Part shown: piece by piece, positions 8,686 through 18,023 of the stretch
Layout of the letters: each line of letters begins with the position of its first letter
Position numbering within the stretch: position 1 is the stretch's first letter
NCBI RefSeq assembly: GCF_028657195.3
Contig: NZ_JANCPR020000002.1
Location: 248,001-312,000 of the forward strand
Length of the DNA: 64,000 bases
From: Streptomyces iconiensis
Lineage (GTDB): Bacteria > Actinomycetota > Actinomycetes > Streptomycetales > Streptomycetaceae
Reading direction: 5' to 3'
Notes under the pieces: model-generated
What the model was told of the DNA's origin: nothing
The model's database searches: none
The model's input: the letters and a program-made list of their open reading frames with translations, nothing else
Position numbers and translations under genes: made by a program

Positions 8686-9345
8686 CTAACGGGAGAGCCC
8701 GTAAGAGCGGGGTGTGTGCCAGCGTTCGAAGGGCCGGTCGAGGTGGTAGCGGCCGTCGGGACCGAGGAGAAGGGTGCGGGACTCACCGTTGCCGGGGTTC
8801 GAGAGCGATTCGAACTCCTCGACGGTCCAGTGCAGCCAGCGCATGCAGAAGAGCCGCATCGTGAGGCCGTGGGTGATCAGCAGGACGTTCGGCGGGTTGT
8901 CTTCCGCCTCGAAGCTGCGCCAGAGGCTCTCCAGGAAGGCGCCCACGCGGTCGTAGACATCGGCGCCCGACTCGCCCTGCGCGAAACGGTAGAAGAAGTG
9001 GCCATAAGCGTCGCGGTACTTCTTCTGCTGGCGCACGTCCTCACGGTCCTGCCAGTTGCCCCAGTCCTGCTCGCGCAGCCGGGGCTCTTCGCGTACGCGC
9101 AGCAAAGAGGGGTCGAGTCCGAGCGCGACCAGGGTCTCGCGGGTGCGCCGGTAGGGGGACACATAGGCCGAGACGGCCTCGTTGCCGAACACCTCGCGGA
9201 GGCGCTTGCCCGCTTCCTCAGCCTGCCGCAGACCGCGGTCGGTGAGCGCGAGTGCGTGGTCAGGCACCCTCTCGTAGATGGTGTCGTCGGAGTTGCCTTC
9301 CGACTCTCCGTGCCGCAGGAGGACGATACGACGGGGGCGTGCCAT
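8686..9345 (-). CDS. Histidine phosphatase family protein
   Basis: A 219-residue member of the phosphoglycerate mutase-like histidine phosphatase superfamily. The catalytic RHGE motif is at the N-terminus (IVLLRHGESEGN), a conserved Arg in VSPYRRTRET, and the second catalytic His in LLITHGLTMRLF near residue 165. The substrate cannot be read from sequence. I chose ATG 9345 (MARPRR) over a start three codons upstream because it is closer to the conserved strand. Its 3' end is 11 bp from the ADP-ribosylglycohydrolase start. Confidence 0.92.
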   Translation of the reverse strand: MARPRRIVLLRHGESEGNSDDTIYERVPDHALALTDRGLRQAEEAGKRLREVFGNEAVSAYVSPYRRTRETLVALGLDPSLLRVREEPRLREQDWGNWQDREDVRQQKKYRDAYGHFFYRFAQGESGADVYDRVGAFLESLWRSFEAEDNPPNVLLITHGLTMRLFCMRWLHWTVEEFESLSNPGNGESRTLLLGPDGRYHLDRPFERWHTPRSYGLSR

Positions 9346-9360
9346 ACGCCCCACAGTAGG

Positions 9361-9969
9361 TCAGACGGTCCAGGACGGCTCCAGATCGATCACATCTCCG
9401 CCCACACCGGTCACATCCGCTCCCGTCTGGGCGCGGAGGGCCAGGCGTTCCACACGTTCGGTGCGGTACTTGCCGTGCTCGGCCGCCGAGTCCCACATCG
9501 ACAGGACCAGGAACTCGTCCTCCGTGTGTGCCTGTGCGAAGACCCCGCGCAGCATGCCGGGTGAACCGGCCATCGCGGGGTTCCACACCTTCTCCTGCAT
9601 CAGGGTGTAGTGCTCCACCCGGTCGGGGCGCACCCGGCAGTGGGCGACGCGCAGCAGGTCGGCGTCGGTGAAGACGGGGCGGAAGCCGGTCTTCACGTCG
9701 AAGCGGTATTCGAAGAGCCGTACCTGAAGCTCCTTGTACGTGCCGACCTGCGACGCGTGCAGCCTGTCGTAGGAGCGCGCCATGAAGGAGTCGTAGAAGG
9801 CGCGGCTCTCCCAGAAGCCGAAGAGGTGCGCGACCCCGGTACGCCCACGGCTCCAGCCGCCGCCCTGGCCGCGGAACCCCGGCTCTCCGAGCAGCCCAGC
9901 CCACTTTCGCTGCGCCCGTTCGAAGCCAGGACGGTCGATGACGGTGCAGCGCATCCACTTGACCAGCAC
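9361..9969 (-). CDS. YdbC/DUF4937-like protein (dimeric alpha-beta barrel type)
   Basis: A 202-residue protein. The chosen GTG at 9969 gives MLVKWMRCTVIDR at the N-terminus, like the start of YdbC/DUF4937 proteins. The body contains GVAHLFGFWESRAFYDSFM and, later, EFLVLSMWDSAAEHGKYR, which look like two ferredoxin-like repeats of the kind found in small monooxygenase-like barrels. No catalytic residue is obvious. A long in-frame extension upstream of 9969 is low-complexity Arg/Pro sequence and is probably untranslated. It ends 16 bp before the histidine phosphatase start. Confidence 0.72.
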   Translation of the reverse strand: MLVKWMRCTVIDRPGFERAQRKWAGLLGEPGFRGQGGGWSRGRTGVAHLFGFWESRAFYDSFMARSYDRLHASQVGTYKELQVRLFEYRFDVKTGFRPVFTDADLLRVAHCRVRPDRVEHYTLMQEKVWNPAMAGSPGMLRGVFAQAHTEDEFLVLSMWDSAAEHGKYRTERVERLALRAQTGADVTGVGGDVIDLEPSWTV

Positions 9970-10247
9970 CGCGCTATCGTACGGCCATCCCAGCGCCCCG
10001 TTCGCTCGTGCGCAGGGCACTACGCGCTCTTGCTCCGCCTTCGTGCCCTGGCGTGCGCCCCCGGTTCGGCCGCCGTTCTCCGCGGCGGACGACCGCGGAG
10101 GACGACGGACGGCCGTGGACCGCAGAGGACTGCGGAGGAGCGCAGAGACGCCGGATGGCGGCGGACGGCGGCGCCCGGCCGTCATCCGGCGGTCCCCGCG
10201 GCCGAACCGTGGGTGCTGCTTCCAGGGGGCGAAGGATCGCGAGCCGG

Positions 10248-12515
10248 TCAGCCGTTCCGTTTGTCGGGGTGCGCGAGTACGGAGGAGAGGGCGACCTTTC
10301 CGCTGCCGCGCAGTTCGATCCGTATGTAGCGGGCGGTGGCGCCTTCCGTTTCCAGGAGGGTCGGGCGCAGTGCCGCGCCGGTGACCGGGATACGGGTGGC
10401 CCCGGTGAAGGCGGGGTTGTCGGAGAGCAGCACGTCGAAGTCGGCCGTGGCCGTGGACGCGCCGTTCCACACCTCGATCTGGCCGAGACGCCGCCTGGCG
10501 CCGAGGTCGGCCTGCCACCAGGCGCCCTTCTCCTCAAGGGTCGCCGTGTCGGTGTTGGTGTCGCCGTCGAGCGCCCTGGCCGCGCCGGCCTCGCCCTCGG
10601 TGGAGGACTGGGTGGCTGTGGCGCCCCTGGCGAGGTCGGGCCGCAGTTGTTCGACCTCTCCCCCGGGTGCGGCGCCCGCGCGGGCCGCGACCTTGAGTGC
10701 GGCGGCCGGCAGCCGGTCGAGCCCCGTGTGGTTGCCGGTCATGGTGGAGCCCTCACCGCCGAGGGCCGGTGCGGGTGTGTCGGTCCAGTTGCCGGTGGCG
10801 TGGTTGTCGATGCCGTAGCCGGCCCAGTTGGAGACCCACTTGTAGCCGAGCCGGGTGAGGACGTTCTTCTCGACCTTCAGATGGGAGCTCTGTTCGTCCA
10901 GGTAGATGCCGTTGCCGTCGCGCTCGGTGTTCCCGTAGGCGGAACGGTTGATGTAGTTGCCGGAGATCGTGGAGCCGTGCTGGGCGCCCTGGGTGTAGAT
11001 GGCGCCGCCGTCGTGCTGGCCGTCCTTGACCCGCATCACGTCGGTGATGCGGTTGTGGGTGATCCGGTTGTCGCGGAGCACGGACTTCCGGACCTCGGGC
11101 TGGTTCCAGCCCCAGCCGACGGAGATGCCGGAGTAGGGCAGCCGGTCGAGAGTGTTGTGGTCGACGGTGAGTCCGGCCTCGTACCCGGCCCAGATGCCGA
11201 CGGCGTCGGTGTACTCGCGCCCTGTCTCGCGGATGGTGTTGTACGCGACCGTGTTGCGCTCACCCCGCAGTCCGGGCTCGGGGCGTGGCTCCGTGTCGCC
11301 GATGTAGAGGGCGCCGGAGGAGAGGTCGGTGAGGGAGGAGCGGGTGACGGTGGAGTCCTTGGTTCCGCGTTCGAGGACGATGCCGGCGCCGCCGAGGTGG
11401 GTGAAGTCGGCGCGGTCGACGGTGAGGTGCCGTCCGCCGCGTACGGTCAGGGCAGCGGAGGGCTTGGTGTAGTGACGGCCCGCCTGGTCCTGGGGGCCTT
11501 CGGCGCCGGTGAGGGTGAGCCCCGCCTGGGTTCCGGCGTAGCCCTCGTCGGTGTTCGGCTGGTGGTAGGCGGCGTACTGGAATCCGATGCCGGTCAGCGC
11601 CACATGGTGCGTTCCGTCGAGAACGGCGAGCTGTTCGGTACGGGGCGTGACGGTCTCGGCCTCGTCCATGCGTTCGCCCTTGCGGGGCAGATAGGTGACG
11701 GTGCGGTCCTGTGCGTCCCAGGTGAACTCGCCCGGTTTGTCCAGGAGTTCCGGCGCGTTCTCGAACCAGGACACGCCCTGGTACTTCGCGCTGTCGACCG
11801 TGGTGGTGTCCCAGGCAGGGCCCGTACGTCCGGTACCGGAGGCCGAGTTCGTCCAGCAGGGCCGCGCGAAGGTGAGGGTGTCGCCCTCGACGCCGGTGAT
11901 ACGGCAGTGGTAGTTGCGCCACCGGACCCGGATGACAGCCTCTGCTTCGGTCGGGCGCTTCCAGTCGGCGACGCCGGAGGCCCGGGCTCCGGTCATGCCG
12001 TCCTTGCCTGCGTCGCAGACGTCCGCAGCGCAGGCGGCGCCGCGTGCGCGGGTGGCGCGTTGGCCGTCGACGAAGAGCTGACGCGGAGTGACGCCTTCGG
12101 GAACACTGGCCTGCCAGGTGCCGCCCTCTCCGGCCTGCCAGCCGGTGATCCGCCGGCCGCCGGACAGTACGGGCTTCGCTCCGGGCGCCGCCGTCCAGCG
12201 CACGGTGTGCCCGTCGCGGCCCGAGTCCCTGGCGTCCAGGCGCAGCGGTTCGGTTCTCTCGTAGACGCCGCCCGCCAGTTGGATGCGCAGGTCACGGTCC
12301 ATGCCGTCCGCGATGTCCTTACGGGCCCTGTCGCGGGCGCCTTCGAGGGAGCAGGGGCGCCCGGCGGTGCACCGTGCGCCTGTTCCTTCCGGGGAGGCGT
12401 GCAGGGTGCGGGGTGAAGGCGCCGCCTGTGCGGTGGAGGCGGGCAGGGCAGTGGCCACAAGTGCGGTGAGTCCGGCTGCGGCGACGGCGGCGGACAAGAG
12501 GGAAGGGGCACGCAT
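10248..12515 (-). CDS. Secreted right-handed beta-helix protein with C-terminal F5/8 type C domain
   Basis: A 755-residue exported protein. It has a Sec-type signal peptide (hydrophobic stretch to about residue 31, ending STAQA-APS) and an N-terminal GGVYERTEPLRL segment typical of pectate-lyase-like helices. A long series of beta-helix coils follows (NTIRETG, NTLDRLPYSGISVG, DNRITHNRI, NGIYLDEQSSHLKVEKNVL). From about residue 630 there is a discoidin-like domain (TATQSSTEGEAGAARALDG, then WWQADLGARRRLGQIEVWN, then ARYIRIELRG) expected to bind carbohydrate. This suggests a polysaccharide lyase or glycosidase, but the catalytic residues and substrate are not identifiable. The ATG lies 5 bp after the upstream peptidase stop, with its ribosome site (GGAGCTGA) overlapping that stop. 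Confidence 0.85.
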   Translation of the reverse strand: MRAPSLLSAAVAAAGLTALVATALPASTAQAAPSPRTLHASPEGTGARCTAGRPCSLEGARDRARKDIADGMDRDLRIQLAGGVYERTEPLRLDARDSGRDGHTVRWTAAPGAKPVLSGGRRITGWQAGEGGTWQASVPEGVTPRQLFVDGQRATRARGAACAADVCDAGKDGMTGARASGVADWKRPTEAEAVIRVRWRNYHCRITGVEGDTLTFARPCWTNSASGTGRTGPAWDTTTVDSAKYQGVSWFENAPELLDKPGEFTWDAQDRTVTYLPRKGERMDEAETVTPRTEQLAVLDGTHHVALTGIGFQYAAYHQPNTDEGYAGTQAGLTLTGAEGPQDQAGRHYTKPSAALTVRGGRHLTVDRADFTHLGGAGIVLERGTKDSTVTRSSLTDLSSGALYIGDTEPRPEPGLRGERNTVAYNTIRETGREYTDAVGIWAGYEAGLTVDHNTLDRLPYSGISVGWGWNQPEVRKSVLRDNRITHNRITDVMRVKDGQHDGGAIYTQGAQHGSTISGNYINRSAYGNTERDGNGIYLDEQSSHLKVEKNVLTRLGYKWVSNWAGYGIDNHATGNWTDTPAPALGGEGSTMTGNHTGLDRLPAAALKVAARAGAAPGGEVEQLRPDLARGATATQSSTEGEAGAARALDGDTNTDTATLEEKGAWWQADLGARRRLGQIEVWNGASTATADFDVLLSDNPAFTGATRIPVTGAALRPTLLETEGATARYIRIELRGSGKVALSSVLAHPDKRNG

Positions 12516-12520
12516 GGCGC

Positions 12521-14029
12521 TCAGCTCCAATCCGGGTGGCCGGGCATGGGCGGGTTGTCCTTGTCGTAGAGCCAGTGCTTCAGGAACGTGGTGAGGGAGG
12601 GGTCGCCGGACACCTCGACGGCGTTCCGGATGAAGTCACGGCTGCTCGCGTTGGAGTGGGCGTGGCGGGTGACCCAGGAGCGCATGATCCGGTCGAAGGT
12701 CTTCTCTCCGGTCTCCTGGCTGAGCGCGTAGAGGACGACGGCGGCGCCGTCGTAGATGTTGAACCCGCCCAGTTCGGTGGGGAGTCCGGGCGGCCCGTCG
12801 GTCTTGCGGACCGCGTCGAGCTTGCCGTACGCCTCCTTCATCTTCTCCTCGATCGGCTGGAAGCCCTTGTCGTCGGCCCAGCGCGCCGCGTAGTAGACGG
12901 CGGGGCCCTCGTTGAGCCATGCCTGCTGCCAGTCGGAGGGGGTGACGGAATCGCCGAACCACTGGTGGGTCAGTTCATGCACCATCGTGGTCGTGTACTT
13001 GTCGTTCTTCTCCGCGTCCTTGAACCAGTTGGGGCTGAAGACGGAGAGCGTCTGGTTCTCCAGTGCCGCGTCGTAGCCGTCCTTGACGATCTGTACGCCG
13101 TACGTGTCGAAGGGGTACTTGGCGCCGAGTTGCTTCTCCAGCCAGGCGATCTGCCCGCCGGTACGCTCAACGACCGGCTTGTAGCGTTCAACTTGGCCCG
13201 AGGGAACGTAGTGGCGCAGCGGCAGACCGTGCGGTCCCTTGCCGCGCAGCTCGGTCTGCTTCGCGACGGATATGCCCATCAGTTCGGGCGCCATCGGGGA
13301 GTCGAGCGCGAAGTCCCAGGTGGTCCTGGTGTCTCCTGCGCGGCGCTTGCCGGTCCGCTTGCCGTTGGCCGCTGCGGTCCAGCCCTTGGGCGCCGTGAGG
13401 TGGAAGTCCCATGTGGCCTTGTCCGAGGGCGTGTCATTCACGGGTGCGAAGGTGTCGGCACGGGTCGCCTGGACCGTGGAGACGAACCCGCCGTCACTGA
13501 TGAAGCTCCAACCCTGGGCGCCCGTGCGAGGGTCCTTGCCGTTGCCGTGGTAGGCGACGGTGACCTCGAAGTGGCGCCCGGAACGCAGCGGTTGGGCCGG
13601 TGTGACGACCAGCTCCTGGCCGGTGCCCGCTTTCTCGCCACCGTCGCCCGTCTCCAGCTTGAAAGCGGCGCGGCGACCGTCGACGGTGACCCGGTCGATG
13701 GTGTGGCCGTCGGTGTCCAGGTGGAAGGACGAGAGCGCCTGGGTGGTGACGGCGGAGATCTTCATCGTGCCGGTGAAGTCGTAGCTTCCGGGGGTGAAGT
13801 CGAAGGAGAGGTCGTAGTTGCGCACGTCGTAACCGCCGTTGCCTGCCCTGGGGAAGAGCGGGTCTCCGGCGCCCGGCGCACCGGGCGAGGGAGCACCGGG
13901 CGAGGGGTCCCCGGCAGCCGCGGGAGTGGGGAGGGCGAGGGCCAGGCAGGCGGCGCAGGCGCCGAGTGCGACGGCGCCTCGCAGCCGGGTACGGCGCCGG
14001 GGGGAACGTTCCTGGAGCGTACGAGTCAC
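12521..14029 (-). CDS. Secreted M1-family zinc metallopeptidase (sugar locus paralogue)
   Basis: A 502-residue protein with a signal peptide (hydrophobic 17-38, PAAAG), then the M1 N-terminal beta domain and a gluzincin catalytic domain. Zinc ligands are His351 and His355 in HELTHQWFGD and Glu374 in NEGPA. The exopeptidase GAMEN position reads AALENQT (about 321-327). It ends PPMPGHPDWS, as does the second M1 protein in this window. The GTG start overlaps the TGA of the solute-binding protein by 4 bp (GTGA), so it is translationally coupled to a sugar transporter. That is unusual for an aminopeptidase and hints at a glycopeptide or glycoprotein substrate (inference). Confidence 0.9.
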   Translation of the reverse strand: MTRTLQERSPRRRTRLRGAVALGACAACLALALPTPAAAGDPSPGAPSPGAPGAGDPLFPRAGNGGYDVRNYDLSFDFTPGSYDFTGTMKISAVTTQALSSFHLDTDGHTIDRVTVDGRRAAFKLETGDGGEKAGTGQELVVTPAQPLRSGRHFEVTVAYHGNGKDPRTGAQGWSFISDGGFVSTVQATRADTFAPVNDTPSDKATWDFHLTAPKGWTAAANGKRTGKRRAGDTRTTWDFALDSPMAPELMGISVAKQTELRGKGPHGLPLRHYVPSGQVERYKPVVERTGGQIAWLEKQLGAKYPFDTYGVQIVKDGYDAALENQTLSVFSPNWFKDAEKNDKYTTTMVHELTHQWFGDSVTPSDWQQAWLNEGPAVYYAARWADDKGFQPIEEKMKEAYGKLDAVRKTDGPPGLPTELGGFNIYDGAAVVLYALSQETGEKTFDRIMRSWVTRHAHSNASSRDFIRNAVEVSGDPSLTTFLKHWLYDKDNPPMPGHPDWS

Positions 14030-15708
14030 TTCTTGTTCCCTTTCTTTCCTTGCGCGTAGGCGTCCTCGAACTCTCCGCGGGCCTTCTCAGCGCCCTTGCT
14101 GAGGATCTCCTTGACGAGTTCGCCGTAGTACGCCATGGGCTTCCGGCCGCTGATGATGTCCTTGAGCCCGTCCTGCCGCAGCGTGAGCAGGGAGCCGAGA
14201 CCGTCCGCGTCCCAGGTCGGCGAGGTGAGGGAGAGCGTGGGGTCCTTGAGCATCTTCGGGATCATGTCCGCGTAGGCGCCGTGGAGATGGCGGACCGCTT
14301 CTTTGGACTCGGGGTCGTAGACGGCGGGGACGCCCGAGGCCAGGAACTTGAACGGGACGGCGATGTCCTGGATGCCCTGCTTGGTGAGCACCGGGTTGCC
14401 CTTGCTGTCGCGGCGGTGGTCGGTGCCCTCGACGCCGTAGTTGATGAGCGTGTACTCCTCCGTACCGAAGGGCGCAGCCGCCCAGTCGGCGAGCCGGAGG
14501 ATCTCCTTGACCCGCTTCTCCGGCGCCTTCTTGACGAAGTTCCGGCTCAGGACGACGGCATCGGCCCAGACGACGGCGTCCTTGCCGACCGGGGTGAAGG
14601 GGCGCACGTCGAAGCTCTTGTCGGTGCGCTCCATGGAGTGCCGGTAGCCGGTCGGCGTGAGGTAGTCGGGCAGCCCGTCGTACACGTAGGCGCCCTTGCC
14701 GCTCTTGAAGAGGTTGGTGTACTGCGACTTCTGGGCTCCGGTCATGCCCAGGGTGCCGGGGTAGAAGCAGCCCGCCTTGTAGAGCTTGCGTGCCATCTCC
14801 ACGGCTGCCTTGTAGGCGTCGGTCTCCAGGTCGAAGGTGAACTTCCCGGTCTCCGGGTTCGCCTGCCAGAAATAGGGCGCACCATGGAGCTGGGCGAGCG
14901 TGTTGGTCATGCCGGCGACCACGGCGTACTGCTTCTTGGCCGGTCTGGTGAGTTCCTTGAACAGTTCGAAGAGACGGTCCATGTCGGTGATCTCGTCGAG
15001 AGAGGAGACCCCGGCCTCCTCGAACAGGTCGTGCCGGTAGTAGCCGAGGCCGCCGGTGCCCGAGCGGGCGATGGGGATGCCGTAGAGCTTCCCGTCGTAG
15101 ATCATCTTCTGCCAGGCGGTCCTGGGTATGGCGGCCAGGTTCGGATAGTCCTTGATGGCCTCGCCCGAGAGGTGCGGAGTCAGGTCGGCGCACTTGGCGC
15201 GCAGGAACCCCTGGATGTTCTTGACGCCACCCGTCTCCGGATAGGTGAAGAGGTCGGGGAGGTTGTCGCTGGCCACCTGCGTGTTGAACTTCGTCGCGTG
15301 GTCGTCGGTCGGCACCGCCGTGATGTCGACCCGGCCGCCGAGCCTCCGTTCGATGGCCCGCCATGCGGCGTTCCTGCCGCGTGAGGGCGCCGGTGGCAGA
15401 AAGGTCGTGGTGCCGAACGTGACGGCGGAGGCGCCCTTGAGCGGCTTGCGCCGCACGGAACGTACGGGCTTGTCCGGGTAGGTGTAGAAGCCCTGGGGCA
15501 CCCCCGCCGCCGTCCCCTTGAAATCGGGCTCGACGGCGCTGTTGAGCGGGGTGTGCGCGGGCAGCAGCTTGGCACTCTTGGCTCCCGCCTTCCCCGCGGT
15601 CGCCCCGCTGCCGCACGCGGTGAGCAGCGGAGCCGCCACGGCACCGAGCAGGGTGCCGGCGCCGATACGGATGAGGTGTCTGCGGTTGATCGTCGGTGGA
15701 CTCGGCAC
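14026..15708 (-). CDS. Extracellular solute-binding lipoprotein of a sugar ABC transporter (LplA-like)
   Basis: A 560-residue family 1 solute-binding protein. The N-terminus has a twin-arginine-like stretch (NRRHLIRIG), a hydrophobic core and a lipobox LTAC, so it should be a membrane-anchored lipoprotein that captures ligand outside the cell. The body has features typical of LplA-type proteins (KMIYDGKLYGIPIAR, GTDHRRDSKGNPV, LGSLLTLRQDGLKDIISG). The GTG at 15708 is preceded by GAGGAGACCAGC. It sits 99 bp after the second permease and overlaps the M1 peptidase start by 4 bp. The large size and LplB/LplC-type permeases suggest an oligosaccharide ligand. No ATPase gene is present, so it probably uses a shared MsiK-type ATPase, as known for Streptomyces sugar transporters. 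Confidence 0.9.
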   Translation of the reverse strand: MPSPPTINRRHLIRIGAGTLLGAVAAPLLTACGSGATAGKAGAKSAKLLPAHTPLNSAVEPDFKGTAAGVPQGFYTYPDKPVRSVRRKPLKGASAVTFGTTTFLPPAPSRGRNAAWRAIERRLGGRVDITAVPTDDHATKFNTQVASDNLPDLFTYPETGGVKNIQGFLRAKCADLTPHLSGEAIKDYPNLAAIPRTAWQKMIYDGKLYGIPIARSGTGGLGYYRHDLFEEAGVSSLDEITDMDRLFELFKELTRPAKKQYAVVAGMTNTLAQLHGAPYFWQANPETGKFTFDLETDAYKAAVEMARKLYKAGCFYPGTLGMTGAQKSQYTNLFKSGKGAYVYDGLPDYLTPTGYRHSMERTDKSFDVRPFTPVGKDAVVWADAVVLSRNFVKKAPEKRVKEILRLADWAAAPFGTEEYTLINYGVEGTDHRRDSKGNPVLTKQGIQDIAVPFKFLASGVPAVYDPESKEAVRHLHGAYADMIPKMLKDPTLSLTSPTWDADGLGSLLTLRQDGLKDIISGRKPMAYYGELVKEILSKGAEKARGEFEDAYAQGKKGNKK

Positions 15709-15807
15709 GCTGGTCTCCTCGGAACGGATGGATGGGAACGCACGGTGTACGCGTCCCGCTGGGCTTCCGGGCAGGGCGAGGCCCCGAACGGGACGCCCGG
15801 CGGGCGC

Positions 15808-16785
15808 TCAGCCCTTGACGGCGCCGGTGAGCACGCCCTTGGTGAAGTAGCGCTGGAGGAAGGGGTAGACGAGCAGGATCGGGATCACCGCGACCACGAG
15901 GACCGCCATCTGCGCGGCCTGGAGCGGCGCCGGGCTCTCGCCCGAGGCCACGGATTCCATGCCGCGCCCCTGGAGCACAAAGGTGCGCAGAACCATGGGA
16001 AGCGGCCACTTGTCGGCGTCGTCGAGGTAGAGCATCGCGTTGAAGAAGGCGTTCCAGTAGGTCACCGCGTAGAAGAGGCTGATGACCGCGAGTACCGCCT
16101 TGGACAGCGGCAGCACGATACGGACGAGGATGCGGAAGTCTCCCGCGCCGTCGACGCGCGCCGAGTCGAAGAGTTCCTGCGGCAGGCCCATGAAGAACGA
16201 GCGCAGGACGACGAGGTTGAAGGCGCTGACCATGGTCGGCAGCACGAGCGAGGCGTATGTGTCGTACAGCCCGAGGCCGTTCACCAGAAGGAAGTTGGGG
16301 ATGATGCCCGGGTTGAAGAGCATGGTGAACAGCGCGGTCATCAGCAGGAAGCGGGACCCTGTCACCCCGGGCCGCGAGAGCCCGAACGCCATGCCGATGG
16401 TCGCCAGGAGGCTGCATACGGTGCCCAGGGTGGTGACGGCGACGCTGACCAGCAGGCCGCGCAGCACGACGCCGCCGGTGAAGATGGTGCGGTACGCCTC
16501 CAGCGAGGGGTGGTCGGGGACGAGGACCAGCCCGTTGCTGCGGACGATGTCCTCCTGCGAGGCGAAGCTGGTGCCGATCACGCCCAGGAACGGGTAGCCG
16601 ACCGCGGCGACGACCAGGATGAGTGCCAGCGCCTTGAGTGCCGTTCCGCTTCTGGTCGGGGCCTCCATCCAGGGCGGACGCAGGTTCCGCTTCGGCGGCC
16701 TGCTCCGGGGCGCCGGGGCGGGGTCTGGTGCGGGGGTGCGGGTGGCCCCGCCGGTCTCAGCGGTCAGCGCCACGGTAGATCCCAT
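15808..16785 (-). CDS. Carbohydrate ABC transporter permease (LplC-like)
   Basis: A 325-residue inner-membrane permease. A Pro-rich cytoplasmic N-terminus (about 45 residues) is followed by six predicted membrane segments (LKALALILVVAAVGYPFLG being the first). The EAA loop is DSARVDGAGDFRILVRIVLP (about residues 205-224), which contacts the ATPase. It pairs with the neighbouring LplB-like permease, which ends 29 bp inside this gene's start. No strong ribosome site precedes the ATG at 16785, so coupling or a slightly later start is possible. Order and family match the CUT1-type oligosaccharide importers. Confidence 0.9.
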   Translation of the reverse strand: MGSTVALTAETGGATRTPAPDPAPAPRSRPPKRNLRPPWMEAPTRSGTALKALALILVVAAVGYPFLGVIGTSFASQEDIVRSNGLVLVPDHPSLEAYRTIFTGGVVLRGLLVSVAVTTLGTVCSLLATIGMAFGLSRPGVTGSRFLLMTALFTMLFNPGIIPNFLLVNGLGLYDTYASLVLPTMVSAFNLVVLRSFFMGLPQELFDSARVDGAGDFRILVRIVLPLSKAVLAVISLFYAVTYWNAFFNAMLYLDDADKWPLPMVLRTFVLQGRGMESVASGESPAPLQAAQMAVLVVAVIPILLVYPFLQRYFTKGVLTGAVKG

Positions 16786-17842
16786 CCTGTCCGAAGAAGT
16801 GGGCGACCTTGTTCGCGCCCAGGACGAGTGCGGTGCCGATGACCGCCTTGACGAGTCCGACGGCGGCGGAGACGCCCCAGTCGCCGCCCTTGATGCCGTG
16901 GTAGTACACGTACGTGTCCAGCACCTCGCCGGAGTCAGGGCCCACGGCGTCGCGTTGGAGCACGATCTGCTCGAAGCCGACGGTGAGGATCTGGCCGAGG
17001 TTGAGGATCAGCAGCAGGATGACGACGGGGACGATGCCGGGCAGCGTGACGTGCCACAGCCGCCGCCAGCTGCCGGCACCGTCGATGGCTGCGGCCTCGT
17101 ACTGCTGCTTGTCGATCGTGAGCAGCGCCGCGAGGAAGATGATCGTCCCCCAGCCCGCGTCCTTCCAGATCAGCTGGAGCGCGAGCAGCCAGGGGAAGGC
17201 GCCGGGGTCGGTCATCATGTCGTACGAGGGCATTCCGGCGTCGTCCATGAGGTTGGGCAGCACTCCGGCGCCACCCAGGATCTGCTGGAAGATCGAGACG
17301 ATGACGACCCAGCCGATGAAGTGCGGCAGGTAGACGACGCTCTGCACGAACCTGCGAAGTTTGCTGCTGAGCACGCTGTTGAGCAGCAGCGCGAGGCCGA
17401 TGGGGACGGGGAAGAAGAAGACCAGCTGGATGCCCGCGATCTCCAGGGTGTTGACCAGGGCCGACCAGAAGGCGGGCTCGGCGAAGGCCGCCTGGAAGTT
17501 GGCGATCCCGGCCCAGGGGCTGTCCGCGTAGCCGAGGTACGGCTGGTAGTCCTTGAAGGCGATCACGTAGCCGGTCAGTGGCACGTAGTGGAAGACCACG
17601 AAGTAGAGGAAGCCGGGCAGGACCAGCAGCAGCATGACTCTGTCCCGCTTGATCCGCTGCCGGAGCGACAACTTGCCGCGGTCGGAGGCACGTTGACTGC
17701 GACGTACGGAGGCGCGTTCATTGCGGCGTGATGTGACGCGTTGATTGCCGCGCATCCGGGCGCGTCGGCGGCGCCCGTCCGTTTCCGCACGCCGTTCCGC
17801 CGTGACCGTTCCACGCGAACTCGATCTCTCGCTCATGCACAT
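16757..17842 (-). CDS. Carbohydrate ABC transporter permease (LplB-like)
   Basis: A 361-residue inner-membrane permease and first gene of the sugar operon. The N-terminal 65 residues are very Arg-rich and cytoplasmic. Six hydrophobic segments follow, starting VMLLLVLPGFLYFVVFHYVPL. An EAA-type loop is seen at YEAAAIDGAGSWRRLWHVTLPG. The motif FKDYQPYLG after the first segment is characteristic of LplB proteins. ATGs at 17842 and 17836 are both possible and differ by two codons. Upstream lie a TTGACG/TACGTT promoter and a LacI-type operator, predicting repression by the divergently encoded LacI protein. Confidence 0.9.
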   Translation of the reverse strand: MCMSERSSSRGTVTAERRAETDGRRRRARMRGNQRVTSRRNERASVRRSQRASDRGKLSLRQRIKRDRVMLLLVLPGFLYFVVFHYVPLTGYVIAFKDYQPYLGYADSPWAGIANFQAAFAEPAFWSALVNTLEIAGIQLVFFFPVPIGLALLLNSVLSSKLRRFVQSVVYLPHFIGWVVIVSIFQQILGGAGVLPNLMDDAGMPSYDMMTDPGAFPWLLALQLIWKDAGWGTIIFLAALLTIDKQQYEAAAIDGAGSWRRLWHVTLPGIVPVVILLLILNLGQILTVGFEQIVLQRDAVGPDSGEVLDTYVYYHGIKGGDWGVSAAVGLVKAVIGTALVLGANKVAHFFGQDGIYRGADR

Positions 17843-17872
17843 GTCCCGTTCCACTGCGGCCAGATGGCGGGG

Positions 17873-17902
17873 AACGTAGTAACCGCTTAACCCAAGCGTC
17901 AA
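17873..17902 (-). promoter_or_regulatory. Promoter of the sugar ABC operon with embedded LacI-type operator
   Basis: On the minus strand, TTGACG (17897-17902) and TACGTT (17873-17878) are separated by 18 bp. In the spacer the sequence GTTAAGCGGTTAC (17879-17891) contains AAGCGGTT, an exact match to the LacI-family consensus AANCGNTT. A repressor bound there would occlude RNA polymerase. The leader to the ATG would be about 25 nt. Confidence 0.7.
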
Positions 17903-17904
17903 TA

Positions 17905-17918
17905 CCTCTGACCAGAGG
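17905..17918. promoter_or_regulatory. Perfect inverted repeat upstream of the ABC operon promoter
   Basis: CCTCTG-AC-CAGAGG is a perfect 6-bp inverted repeat with a 2-bp centre, immediately upstream of the -35 element of the ABC operon. Position and symmetry suit a second regulator or activator site. No protein can be assigned. Confidence 0.4.
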
Positions 17919-18023
17919 CATCCGACCTTTGTGGAGTGGTAGTTCGCCCATAGGGTGACCAATCATCAGGAAACTGCGGCAAGTTGCTCCGCGTGCACCG
18001 CCATTCGTCCTGGCACTCCCCGC

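Noticed and set aside
12536..14059. Long plus-strand open frame opposite the first M1 peptidase gene
   Set aside because: It is a GC-rich antisense shadow with Val/Gly/Ala-heavy composition and no family signature; the minus-strand frame has a signal peptide and zinc site.
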